Source: an uncultured Prevotella sp.
Lineage (GTDB): Bacteria > Bacteroidota > Bacteroidia > Bacteroidales > Bacteroidaceae
Length of the DNA: 17,371 nucleotides
Direction of reading: 5' to 3'
NCBI GenBank assembly: GCA_900550635.1
Contig: URSZ01000044.1
Coordinates: forward strand, 1 to 17,371
Shown: one piece after another, positions 7,591-14,739 of the stretch
Layout: every line of letters starts with the position of its first letter
Position numbering within the stretch: position 1 is the stretch's first letter
Translations under genes and position numbers: made by a program
The notes under the pieces: model-generated
Database searches by the model: none
Seen by the model: the letters and a program-made list of their open reading frames with translations, nothing else
What the model was told of the DNA's origin: nothing

Positions 7591-9138
7591 ATGAACAAAC
7601 ATCTAACAGCCATAATTACCGCACTGTTCATCGGCACCAACATCAATGCAGCCGGCGGTGATGTAGTGCTTCCCGCGGCCATACCCGTTTATGTCGAAAG
7701 ATTTGATTGGGCATTAGGCTCCGGCGGAAATGATGGCAACTGGGCGAGCAAAAACATGAATACCGCAAGGAGCACATGGGAAAACATGACGCTTTCCAGC
7801 TGCACTGAAGCAAATACATGCATTTGTGTAGGCACAACATCGTATGAAGGAAAAATAACCTTGACCGACATGCCTAAGACGGAAGGGTTTGTTACCATGC
7901 GTGCAGGGTCGTTTCTCAATAAAGACAGGGACAAGGCCACAATAATATTCGACAATCTGATAGAATCGACTGCCCAGCTAAACACGGAGGAGTTTTCGTG
8001 TGTACGGAAAGCATTTTTCGACACAAAGAGCGATAGGACATTAATAATTAAAGGAGACGACAGCAAATATAACTACAGGTTCTATTTCGACGATCTTGTA
8101 GTCTACTCCGTAACTACCGACATCGAAAAACTCAAAACCGCGTCGCGCATATTGCTCGCTACAGAGCCGTATTCCAAAGAACAGATACAAATACTCCAGC
8201 AAGTCGTCAAGGAGAACAAGAACCTCACATCCATAGACCTATGGTCAATAGAAAGCGTTGAAGAGCCGTTCGAACTTCAACCGGCCAATCCGAACTGCAT
8301 TATATACGACCCTAACCATAACGTCACAAACACAGTAAACGTCGCACGTTGCTCCGGCACAAAAAAAGATGTCAATACATACGTTTGCGAGAACCTCGTG
8401 ATAAAGGACGGTTACCCTTTCGACGCCATATACAGTTTCACGGCAACGAACGTTTCCTACGACAGGGCATTTGCCAACACCGGCGAAGACTATTTCTCTA
8501 CCGTCTGCCTGCCTTTCGCCATAGACAAAGACAATCCGCAAATAGCAAAACTCCTGAAGTTTGTTGAACTGAAACAGGAGGACAATCAGATAATATTCGA
8601 CGACGCCGACATCATACCGGCCAATACGCCGTGCGTTATTTCCGTACTCGACAAACAGCCGTTTCTCGACATGAAAAACGTCAACGCCAGAATAGAAGCC
8701 TCCACCCCACGCATTATATGGAAAAGCGTGTCCGACAACGCCAGCAACGCCGAAAAGGAAGAAGCCGCCAGAATCTGCAAATTATACGGCACATACGAAA
8801 CACGCACCGATATTTCCACGAACAACGAAATGATAGTTTACGGATTTTCGGGCGGGAAGTTCGTACAAGTTGGCGAAGGCTGCACATTCAAGCCGTTCCG
8901 CGCATATATAACGGCAGACCGCAACAACGCACCCGCCCTTACAAAAGAACTGAACCTTGCAACGAAGAACGGATGGGTTAACATAAAAAACATACAGAAC
9001 AGCAGCACAAACAATGAAACAACCGTTTTCTCAACCGACGGAATACTGCTGCGCAAAGCACCAACCTACAGCAAAGCCATAGAAAACCTGCCAAAAGGCA
9101 TATATATAATCAACGGAAACAAAACGATAATAAAATAG
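7591..9138 (+). CDS. Exported Bacteroidales surface protein of unknown function
   Basis: The 515-residue protein has an N-terminal signal peptide (hydrophobic 5-20, likely cut after NINA). Residues 36-172 resemble the carbohydrate-binding-like region often found in Prevotella exported proteins, starting FDWALGSGGNDGNWASKN and ending RFYFDDLVVYSV. Residues 266-311 carry a motif common in the same proteins (CENLVIKDGYPF, then FTATNVSYDR and TVCLPFAI). The last 37 residues (VFSTDGILLRK, then PKGIYIINGNKTIIK) look like the short C-terminal module shared by many exported Bacteroidales proteins, a reduced relative of type IX secretion sorting domains. It starts 10 bp after the nucleotidyltransferase and ends 13 bp before the small peptide gene. 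Domain assignments rest on recalled family patterns. Confidence 0.7.
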   Translation: MNKHLTAIITALFIGTNINAAGGDVVLPAAIPVYVERFDWALGSGGNDGNWASKNMNTARSTWENMTLSSCTEANTCICVGTTSYEGKITLTDMPKTEGFVTMRAGSFLNKDRDKATIIFDNLIESTAQLNTEEFSCVRKAFFDTKSDRTLIIKGDDSKYNYRFYFDDLVVYSVTTDIEKLKTASRILLATEPYSKEQIQILQQVVKENKNLTSIDLWSIESVEEPFELQPANPNCIIYDPNHNVTNTVNVARCSGTKKDVNTYVCENLVIKDGYPFDAIYSFTATNVSYDRAFANTGEDYFSTVCLPFAIDKDNPQIAKLLKFVELKQEDNQIIFDDADIIPANTPCVISVLDKQPFLDMKNVNARIEASTPRIIWKSVSDNASNAEKEEAARICKLYGTYETRTDISTNNEMIVYGFSGGKFVQVGEGCTFKPFRAYITADRNNAPALTKELNLATKNGWVNIKNIQNSSTNNETTVFSTDGILLRKAPTYSKAIENLPKGIYIINGNKTIIK

Positions 9139-9151
9139 ACATCATATAGAC

Positions 9152-9334
9152 ATGAAACGCAAATACCAAAAACCGGAAATAATATCAGTCACACCGCTGC
9201 CGCAAGACTGCTTCATGCAACAGATTTTCGACACAATGTCGCCCTCGAGCGTACACGACACTGAAATGGAATCGAACGAATACGACGACTCTCGCTCTGA
9301 TTTATGGTTCGACTTCGACGAACGGAGACCATAA
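9152..9334 (+). CDS. 60-aa acidic peptide, last gene of the operon
   Basis: The peptide starts MKRKYQKPEIISV and ends with an acidic, aromatic tail (YDDSRSDLWFDFDERRP). Short Bacteroidales proteins with a YxKPxI start and an acidic Trp-containing end are common and have no assigned function; this match is from memory. There is no signal peptide, no membrane segment and only one Cys (residue 20). It begins 13 bp after the exported protein gene on the same strand and is followed by a GC-rich hairpin. The basic start, conserved-looking first half and variable acidic tail recall a leader/core peptide, but no modification gene other than the nucleotidyltransferase is near. It could instead be a partner or regulator of the surface protein. 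Confidence 0.55.
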   Translation: MKRKYQKPEIISVTPLPQDCFMQQIFDTMSPSSVHDTEMESNEYDDSRSDLWFDFDERRP

Positions 9335-9349
9335 CCCCACCCCAACCAC

Positions 9350-9382
9350 GCGCGGCATACCCGCCGCGCTGCACATGTTTTT
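9350..9382 (+). terminator. Candidate terminator of the rightward operon
   Basis: GCGCGGC (9350-9356) pairs with GCCGCGC (9363-9369) across a 6-nt loop, 15 bp after the stop of the 60-aa gene. A run of five T (9378-9382) follows, but 8 nt after the stem, so the structure is imperfect. It is the only terminator-like feature after the operon apart from the 63-bp repeat. Confidence 0.4.
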
Positions 9383-9459
9383 ACAGACAAAAGCGCATTT
9401 TAAATACCCTGTCGTAAACGCGCATTGGCAGGAATGAAAACCCACACGGGAGCAAAGAA

Positions 9460-9522
9460 AAAATACGTGCCTTGTATTTTAAAATATGTCTGACATATTT
9501 TGAATTATGTCAGACATATTTT
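9460..9522 (+). repeat. Repeat element copy 2: three 21-bp near-palindromic units
   Basis: Units are 9460-9480 (core GTGCCTTGTA), 9481-9501 (perfect palindrome around one central base) and 9502-9522 (palindrome with two changes in its left arm). The flank GGGAGCAAAGAA (9448-9459) directly precedes the first unit, so this copy points rightward. It lies between the convergent ends of the 60-aa gene and the BspA-like gene. A short T-run follows the last unit. Confidence 0.85.
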
Positions 9523-9598
9523 TTCCTGCATTTCTGAAAGTGTAAAACAACACAGACAAACGCCGTCGTCCTATCTTCAAACCGGTGGAAAATTCTTG

Positions 9599-11950
9599 TT
9601 ACTTCGCTATGAACTTGCGGCCTTTGCTTACGTACACGTTGCCCGGAACGGTCTTCAACACCCGCTGCCCCGAGAGGTCGTAAACCGGAGCGTCCGCGTC
9701 GCTTTCCCCGGCCGCACCGTCTGTCGTAACCTTTATTATGCCCACCTGCTCGTCGGTAAGCTCAACGATGTCCTTGAACGTGGGAGCCAAGGCATTCTCG
9801 CGGTAAACGTTCTTCATGCCCTTGGGCACATACAGTATCGTGTTGGCAAAGTGGTAGTTCGGGTAATCGCCCACGTAGATGTGAGGCTTGCCGAGCAGGT
9901 AAAGCCCGTCGAGGTTGTCTATTACCTTTACCGTCTGCTCGTCCTTCAACGTCACCTGGGCTTCCAAATCCCAGCCACCGCCGTTCACAACTATCTTCTT
10001 CAGCTTGGGGCAATCGCGGAAATCGGGCAGCACGAACGTGTTCCTGCCCTCGTCCGGCCCCCAGAAAGTCGCGCTCTCCAAGTTCACGCAATCGTCGAAA
10101 GCGTTGGCCGCATTTACATACGACAGCGTCACGCTCTTAATCCCGCTACCCACGAAAGCCGAATCGAAAACTCTCATCTCATCCTCCCCTACGTATTCAT
10201 CAATTTTGTATGGCTCGCTGCAAGTCACGACGTCGCACTCCAAGCTGCGGCAGTTCTTGAAAGCGCAAGTATCAATCCTTCTGATTTCTTCCCACCTTAA
10301 AGTTTTCCCGTACCCAGAGCCGTTAAAACTGATTCCTTTTAAATTTACGCAATCCTCAAAGCAACCTTTACCTATGCCCTCCCATAAAAAATAAGAAGAA
10401 GAAACAGATTCTTTGTCCTCATTAACATTCGCATATTCCAACGCCGTACAACCTTTGAATGCGTCGTCAATGAACAGCGTCCTACCAATATCTATGGATT
10501 TGAGATTCACGCAATTACGGAACGCGCCGGAATATACCTCTGCATTTGGGACCGAGACATGCCCGGAAATGCCCGTGTTGCCTTCAAAAGCGTAAGCACC
10601 TATCTCTTCCAGACTTTCAGAGTTTATATTATACAACTTGGTGCAGCTTTTGAAAGCGTACGCTCCGATCTTTTTCAAATTTCCGGAACTAATGTTTATC
10701 AACAAATTGTCGCAGCCAATGAAAGCCCCTTCACCTATTGTCTCTATGTCATCCCAATTGCCTACATAACGCAGGTTCCCGCAGCCGAGGAACATGTAAT
10801 TGCCGATGTCTTTCACTATGTGCTGGTTCTTGCAGCGGAACGTATCGAGTTTCGTGCAATAAGCAAACGCTGAATCGCCGAAAGATAATATGTTAGGCTC
10901 CTCCAAACCTGTTTTATCATAAACTGTAATGCTGTCATCACCGAGGTCGCAAACCTCCAGGTTCTCACAACCGTAAAAGGCTTTTGACCCTATACATATA
11001 AGCGGGTATTTACGATTGAGATATGAGGGATCGACCCATCTTTCATATTTATCAAAATAGCCGCCCCATTCCGGGAACGTAATCTTGACACGCTTAAGCG
11101 TTTTACTGCCGTTGAAAACGTTGCTCGCTATGCCGCGCAGGCTCTTGTCAGTCAATTCCACGCTTTCTATTTTGTCGCCCCATTGGTTTGTCATGAGGTA
11201 GTTAAGGTAAGTTTCATCACTGCCGAGCCCCACTCCTTTGCCGCGCTTGGCATAGTTCTTAATTGGCTTCCCTTCGTACATTACGGTCTTTGCTATCAAC
11301 ACCGGCTCTTTGCCTTCCAACGCATACTTGTCACTGGAATAGCCATCTATATACCCAACGAATTTTTTATTGTTAATCATACATTCGTAATCACCCTCGA
11401 CGTACAGGGTATCCACGTACAGTTTCTCGCCCGAGGAACTGTAAACGCCGCGTATCATATTGGGAATAGTAAGGCTGTTCAGGTGGTTTTTCTGTTTTAT
11501 TATGAAATCGAGATCCACGAAGAACAGGTTTATATCCGGCATTGAAGGAATAACAAAATTATCGGATACTGGAATTTTAACGTCTACCAAGGTATTTGCC
11601 AAACACACACCATCATGTATTGACGGATCGGGAAAGAGTGCAAAATCCACTCCTACCAACGTTATGCCTTTTGTATAATATTCACATGTTTCCAAGAACA
11701 CGTAGCCGCCACTCTCCCACCGCATTTCAAAAGTTTCCCAAGTATTATCCCAAAAACTGAGCTTTGATTCATGCGCTGTAGATATATGTTTCTCATAGTT
11801 TACTAAATGGAATTGGTCATAAGTCGCGGTATTCCAATCGCGGACTACCCCTGGCCATGCCGTGCTTCCGCTATACTTCCAACCAGCTCCTTGCGAATAA
11901 GCTGCAATTACGCACATTGCCGCAATTATCAACGAAAATATCCGTTTCAT
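9599..11950 (-). CDS. BspA-like leucine-rich-repeat surface protein
   Basis: The 783-residue protein has a signal peptide (hydrophobic 4-18, likely cut near AYS-Q). From about 265 to 655 it carries irregular LRR_5 (Treponema pallidum-type) repeats with the pattern IG..AF..C.NL, for example IGSKAFYGCENL (320-331), IGAYAFKSCTKL (428-439) and IGKGCFEDCVNL (526-537). The segment TILYVPKGMKNVYRENA (704-720) is the usual cap after such repeats. The C-terminus (VYDLSGQRVLK, then VYVSKGRKFIAK) is the short module common on Bacteroidales exported proteins. BspA relatives bind host or bacterial surface ligands; the ligand here is unknown. Residues 25-260 match nothing I recognise. It is a single gene facing the glycogen operon. 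I see no hairpin terminator after it; repeat copy 2 lies 77 bp downstream. Confidence 0.85.
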   Translation of the reverse strand: MKRIFSLIIAAMCVIAAYSQGAGWKYSGSTAWPGVVRDWNTATYDQFHLVNYEKHISTAHESKLSFWDNTWETFEMRWESGGYVFLETCEYYTKGITLVGVDFALFPDPSIHDGVCLANTLVDVKIPVSDNFVIPSMPDINLFFVDLDFIIKQKNHLNSLTIPNMIRGVYSSSGEKLYVDTLYVEGDYECMINNKKFVGYIDGYSSDKYALEGKEPVLIAKTVMYEGKPIKNYAKRGKGVGLGSDETYLNYLMTNQWGDKIESVELTDKSLRGIASNVFNGSKTLKRVKITFPEWGGYFDKYERWVDPSYLNRKYPLICIGSKAFYGCENLEVCDLGDDSITVYDKTGLEEPNILSFGDSAFAYCTKLDTFRCKNQHIVKDIGNYMFLGCGNLRYVGNWDDIETIGEGAFIGCDNLLINISSGNLKKIGAYAFKSCTKLYNINSESLEEIGAYAFEGNTGISGHVSVPNAEVYSGAFRNCVNLKSIDIGRTLFIDDAFKGCTALEYANVNEDKESVSSSYFLWEGIGKGCFEDCVNLKGISFNGSGYGKTLRWEEIRRIDTCAFKNCRSLECDVVTCSEPYKIDEYVGEDEMRVFDSAFVGSGIKSVTLSYVNAANAFDDCVNLESATFWGPDEGRNTFVLPDFRDCPKLKKIVVNGGGWDLEAQVTLKDEQTVKVIDNLDGLYLLGKPHIYVGDYPNYHFANTILYVPKGMKNVYRENALAPTFKDIVELTDEQVGIIKVTTDGAAGESDADAPVYDLSGQRVLKTVPGNVYVSKGRKFIAK

Positions 11951-11987
11951 AACGTTTTCTTTTTAAAGTTTCTTTTTTACATTCTAC

Positions 11988-12017
11988 CATTTATAAAAAC
12001 ATCAGAGACTTGTCAAA
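11988..12017 (-). promoter_or_regulatory. Probable promoter of the BspA-like gene
   Basis: On the minus strand TTTG (12014-12017) is followed after 18 nt by TATAAATG (11988-11995). The -7 box differs from TAnnTTTG at two positions and the spacing is one base short, so the match is moderate. It would give a leader of about 30 nt before the ATG at 11950. Confidence 0.4.
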
Positions 12018-12479
12018 CCGGGGCGCTACATTGCATATTGCCGCTAAGGGCAACGGCAAAGGCGTTGGTTTCCACAACATAACTTATATCCGTGTATAAC
12101 GGTATGCGCCGTCGCCCGGGATTATGAGTAACGTAGCTTGTCGTACCTTTCTTAATACCTGTTTATTTTGTTCGAAATATAATAAAAACCGTATATTATC
12201 AAAAAGCACAACTCAATATTTTCTATATTTTATTATTCATTAACTCATTCTGTCATCCGTAATTTACAAATCATACAATTGCTTCGTTTTAATCATGTCT
12301 GCCAATAAAAGCACACCAATGCGTAATAATTCAATGTTTTGCGCTTGAAACCACACGGATTTCACTTTGGACGGAAGCTGTTTTATAGTTTAAGTTCCGA
12401 GTTTTAAAAGTCGGGATTTTCGTCTCCGCTTTTGGCATAAAAACGATATAAAATTTTGCACTGCTTTGGGACGTGGTCA
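12018..12479. other. Long intergenic stretch with two overlapping small open frames
   Basis: No gene can be called with confidence. On the minus strand two short frames overlap. One (12438-12331, ATG start) encodes 35 residues starting MPKAETKIPTFK and ending VVSSAKH. The other (12389-12264, no ATG at the start) encodes 41 codons ending ADMIKTKQLYDL. Both look more protein-like than chance frames in this AT-rich DNA, and I have a weak recollection of similar short hypothetical proteins in Prevotella. They may be tiny genes, or a dispersed DNA repeat that happens to be open. The rest (12090-12260) is AT-rich with no structure I can name. Confidence 0.3.
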
Positions 12480-12542
12480 AAAATAGGTCGGACATATTTT
12501 AAAATACAAGGCACATATTTTAAAATATGTGCCTTGTATTTT
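12480..12542 (-). repeat. Repeat element copy 3: three 21-bp near-palindromic units
   Basis: Units are 12480-12500 (AGGTCGGAC core variant), 12501-12521 and 12522-12542. The last two are exact reverse complements of each other (core TACAAGGCAC against GTGCCTTGTA), so together they make a perfect 42-bp palindrome. The outer flank, GGAGAAAAGAA on the minus strand, lies next to 12542, so this copy points leftward. It lies downstream of gapA and upstream of the BspA-like gene. Confidence 0.85.
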
Positions 12543-12848
12543 TTCTTTTCTCCGAGGTAGTTGTAACCATCTGAAAATGAGATGTGATTCCGTACTGCTC
12601 TTTTTGTCTGTTTCCCGCGCCCGGTTTCCGCTGCTGCGGATGTCTGTTTTACGTAACTAACCGACGACAAATTTGCCCGAACTCTTATCAAGGGTAAAAA
12701 CAAGCAAAACCTAAAGTACACCAACAATATTCAAAATTGACAAATACATAACAGAAACAACCTATATATCATATCTGCTTGGTCTTGAAAAGCCTGCTTC
12801 TCGCTATAGTTTATATGCATATTCAAATCTGCCGGTAGTTTTTAAGGC
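12543..12848. other. Intergenic stretch, no gene seen
   Basis: This AT-rich stretch lies between repeat copy 3 and the gapA terminator. A 107-residue frame on the minus strand (12727-12404) runs through it and through the repeat, but its translation shows no domain, signal peptide or conserved look. I see no promoter with both boxes and no strong hairpin. Confidence 0.4.
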
Positions 12849-12887
12849 AAAAATAAAATACCCGCTGCGAAATCGCAGCGGGTATTT
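12849..12887 (-). terminator. Intrinsic terminator of gapA
   Basis: A perfect 15-bp inverted repeat (12856-12870 with 12873-12887, GC-rich core CCCGCTGCG) lies 24 bp beyond the gapA stop. On the minus strand it is followed by TATTTTTGCC (12855-12846), giving the usual hairpin plus T-run. Confidence 0.88.
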
Positions 12888-12911
12888 GGGTTTTAACAAC
12901 TATAAGATTGA

Positions 12912-13931
12912 TTACTTGTTGTTGTATTTTGCCATGTGCTCGATAAGGTCAACGAGTTTGTTGGAGTAACCGATTTCGTTGTCATACCAAGAAACAACCT
13001 TAACGAAGTTGTCGGTGAGGTAAACACCTGCATTAGCGTCGAAGATAGAGGTGAGCTTGCAGCCGAGGAAGTCGCTTGAAACAACTGCGTCTTCGGTGTA
13101 GCCGAGGATACCTTTCAGTTCGCCCTCGGAAGCCTCTTTCATTGCAGCGCAGATAGCTTCTTTGGTAGCCGGCTTCTTGAGGTTAACGGTGAGGTCAACA
13201 ACCGATACGTCGAGGGTCGGAACACGCATTGAGATACCGGTGAGTTTGCCATCGAGTTCGGGGATAACCTTGCCTACCGCCTTAGCAGCACCAGTAGAAG
13301 AAGGAATGATGTTGCCTGCAGCTGCACGGCCGCCGCGCCAGTCTTTGCGCGAAGGACCGTCAACGGTCTTCTGGGTTGCGGTTGTAGAGTGAACGGTTGT
13401 CATAAGACCTGTTTCGATACCGAACTTGTCGTTAAGAACCTTAGCGATAGGAGCCAAGCAGTTGGTTGAGCAAGAAGCGTTCGAAACGATTGTCTGGCCT
13501 GCGTATGTATCGGTATTTACGCCGCATACGAACATAGGAGCCTGGCGGCCGTCTTCGCCTTTCTTGGAAGGTGCGGAAAGAACTACATATTTAGCGCCTG
13601 CCTGGAGGTGTTTCTCAGCCTTATCCATAGCGAGGAACAAACCGGTTGATTCAACTACGTATTCTGCACCGATTTCGTCCCATTTCAGGTTTGCGGGATC
13701 CATTTCAGCGGTGATACGGATCTTTTTGCCGTTTACCACGAGCTGGCCGTCCTCTATCTCAACGGTACCGTTGAAGCGTCCGTGCATTGTGTCATACTTC
13801 AGCATGTAAGCCATGTAATCTACATCGAGGAGGTCGTTGATACCTACAACCTGCACGTCATCGCGCTCCTGGATTGCGCGAAATACGAAACGGCCGATAC
13901 GGCCGAAACCATTAATACCTACTTTAATCAT
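12912..13931 (-). CDS. gapA: Glyceraldehyde-3-phosphate dehydrogenase
   Basis: This 339-residue enzyme oxidises and phosphorylates glyceraldehyde-3-phosphate to 1,3-bisphosphoglycerate in glycolysis, using NAD+. The Rossmann motif is GINGFGRIGR (5-14). Asp33 in INDLLD points to NAD rather than NADP. The active-site block NASCSTNCLAP has the catalytic Cys154, and His181 in TTVHSTTATQK is the partner base. The C-terminal WYDNEIGYSNKLVDL block is complete. Length is normal. It is transcribed alone, with its own terminator, and is divergent from mscL across 103 bp. Codon use looks like that of a highly expressed gene. The sequence before the ATG is A-rich with no Shine-Dalgarno site. Confidence 0.97.
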   Translation of the reverse strand: MIKVGINGFGRIGRFVFRAIQERDDVQVVGINDLLDVDYMAYMLKYDTMHGRFNGTVEIEDGQLVVNGKKIRITAEMDPANLKWDEIGAEYVVESTGLFLAMDKAEKHLQAGAKYVVLSAPSKKGEDGRQAPMFVCGVNTDTYAGQTIVSNASCSTNCLAPIAKVLNDKFGIETGLMTTVHSTTATQKTVDGPSRKDWRGGRAAAGNIIPSSTGAAKAVGKVIPELDGKLTGISMRVPTLDVSVVDLTVNLKKPATKEAICAAMKEASEGELKGILGYTEDAVVSSDFLGCKLTSIFDANAGVYLTDNFVKVVSWYDNEIGYSNKLVDLIEHMAKYNNK

Positions 13932-13984
13932 TTGTTTTACTGTTTTATTAGGTTGATTATTAAGTTTAAGTTCTTTTTCCGGCG

Positions 13985-13992
13985 CAAAATTA
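13985..13992 (-). promoter_or_regulatory. Probable -7 box of the gapA promoter
   Basis: On the minus strand TAATTTTG fits TAnnTTTG exactly, 53 bp before the gapA ATG. At the -33 position only a partial match (TGTG, 20 nt upstream) is found. The same 103-bp gap must also hold the mscL promoter, for which only a weak TACTTTTA (14005-14012, plus strand) can be seen. Confidence 0.45.
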
Positions 13993-14034
13993 CGAAATTG
14001 TTTTTACTTTTACACAACTAATAATACAATAAAA

Positions 14035-14466
14035 ATGACAAAGACCAAATTTATTAAGGATTTTAAAGAGTTCGCCATTAAAGGCAACGCTGTGCAACTG
14101 GCTGTAGGTGTTGTCATAGGCAGCGCGTTCGGCAAAATAGTATCGTCGATAGTAGACGACATAATCATGCCCCCACTCGGTTGGCTAATAGGCGGCGTAG
14201 ACTTTACCGACCTGAAAATCAAGCTGCCCCAAAACCCGCTGAATCCTGACGTGCAGGTTACTATCAACTACGGCAACTTCATACAGGCTACAATCGTGTT
14301 CATCATAGTAGCTTTCTGCGTGTTCTTGCTCGTTAAGGGCATGGCGGCGCTCTCGCGCTCTAACAAAGAGGAGGAAAAGCCTAAGGCTGCACCCGCACCG
14401 TCGAAAGAGGAAGTTCTCCTTACCGAAATTCGCGACCTGCTGCGTGAACAAAAAGGCGGAAAATAA
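14035..14466 (+). CDS. mscL: Large-conductance mechanosensitive channel
   Basis: MscL forms a homopentameric pore in the inner membrane that opens under high membrane tension and releases solutes on hypo-osmotic shock. The 143-residue protein has the family signature FKEFAIKGNAVQLAVGVVIG (10-29), a first transmembrane helix about 19-45, the IMPPLG turn (44-49), a periplasmic loop, a second helix about 80-104 starting YGNFIQ, and a charged cytoplasmic tail with an amphipathic helix (about 124-138). The KPKAAPAPSK linker (115-124) is a little longer than in E. coli. It is a single gene, divergent from gapA, with its own terminator. Confidence 0.96.
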   Translation: MTKTKFIKDFKEFAIKGNAVQLAVGVVIGSAFGKIVSSIVDDIIMPPLGWLIGGVDFTDLKIKLPQNPLNPDVQVTINYGNFIQATIVFIIVAFCVFLLVKGMAALSRSNKEEEKPKAAPAPSKEEVLLTEIRDLLREQKGGK

Positions 14467-14515
14467 AGCAAACTGAATACGGGTACACCTGTTACCGTAT
14501 AAACATATCCCGGAT

Positions 14516-14557
14516 TCACCGGCGACTTTGTAATGAAAAGCCGCCGGTGAGTTTTTT
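14516..14557 (+). terminator. Intrinsic terminator of mscL
   Basis: TCACCGGCG (14516-14524) pairs with CGCCGGTGA (14542-14550). After one mismatched pair, CTTT pairs with AAAG inside the loop. G and six T (14552-14557) follow. It lies 49 bp after the mscL stop. Confidence 0.85.
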
Positions 14558-14644
14558 ATATCTCCCACTGCCGGCAATGAATAAATATCCGCTACTTACA
14601 GGCACGTTTTAGAGAGATTCAGAAAGCGCAATCCGGGCAAAGAA

Positions 14645-14707
14645 AAATTATGTCCGACCTATTTCGAAATATGTCAGACATATTTTAAAATATCTCAGAC
14701 ATATTTT
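14645..14707 (+). repeat. Repeat element copy 4: three 21-bp near-palindromic units
   Basis: Units are 14645-14665 (GTCCGACCT core variant), 14666-14686 (palindrome with one end changed to G) and 14687-14707 (CTCAGAC variant). The last two match the corresponding two units of copy 1, read on the other strand, at 41 of 42 positions. The flank GGGCAAAGAA precedes it, so this copy points rightward. It lies between the convergent mscL and phosphoesterase genes. Confidence 0.85.
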
Positions 14708-14739
14708 TTTCAACGTCCCGTGGGCTTATAATTATTTGC

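Noticed and set aside
9500..10300. 266-residue open frame on the plus strand opposite the BspA-like gene
   Set aside because: It is antisense to well-formed leucine-rich-repeat coding sequence and starts inside repeat copy 2.
12404..12727. 107-residue open frame on the minus strand between gapA and the BspA-like gene
   Set aside because: It crosses repeat copy 3, and the translated repeat gives the ILKY stretches. There is no supporting promoter or domain.
14477..14501. Imperfect inverted repeat (ATACGG...CCGTAT) right after mscL
   Set aside because: The stem is short with a bulge and no T-run follows; the hairpin at 14516-14557 explains termination better.
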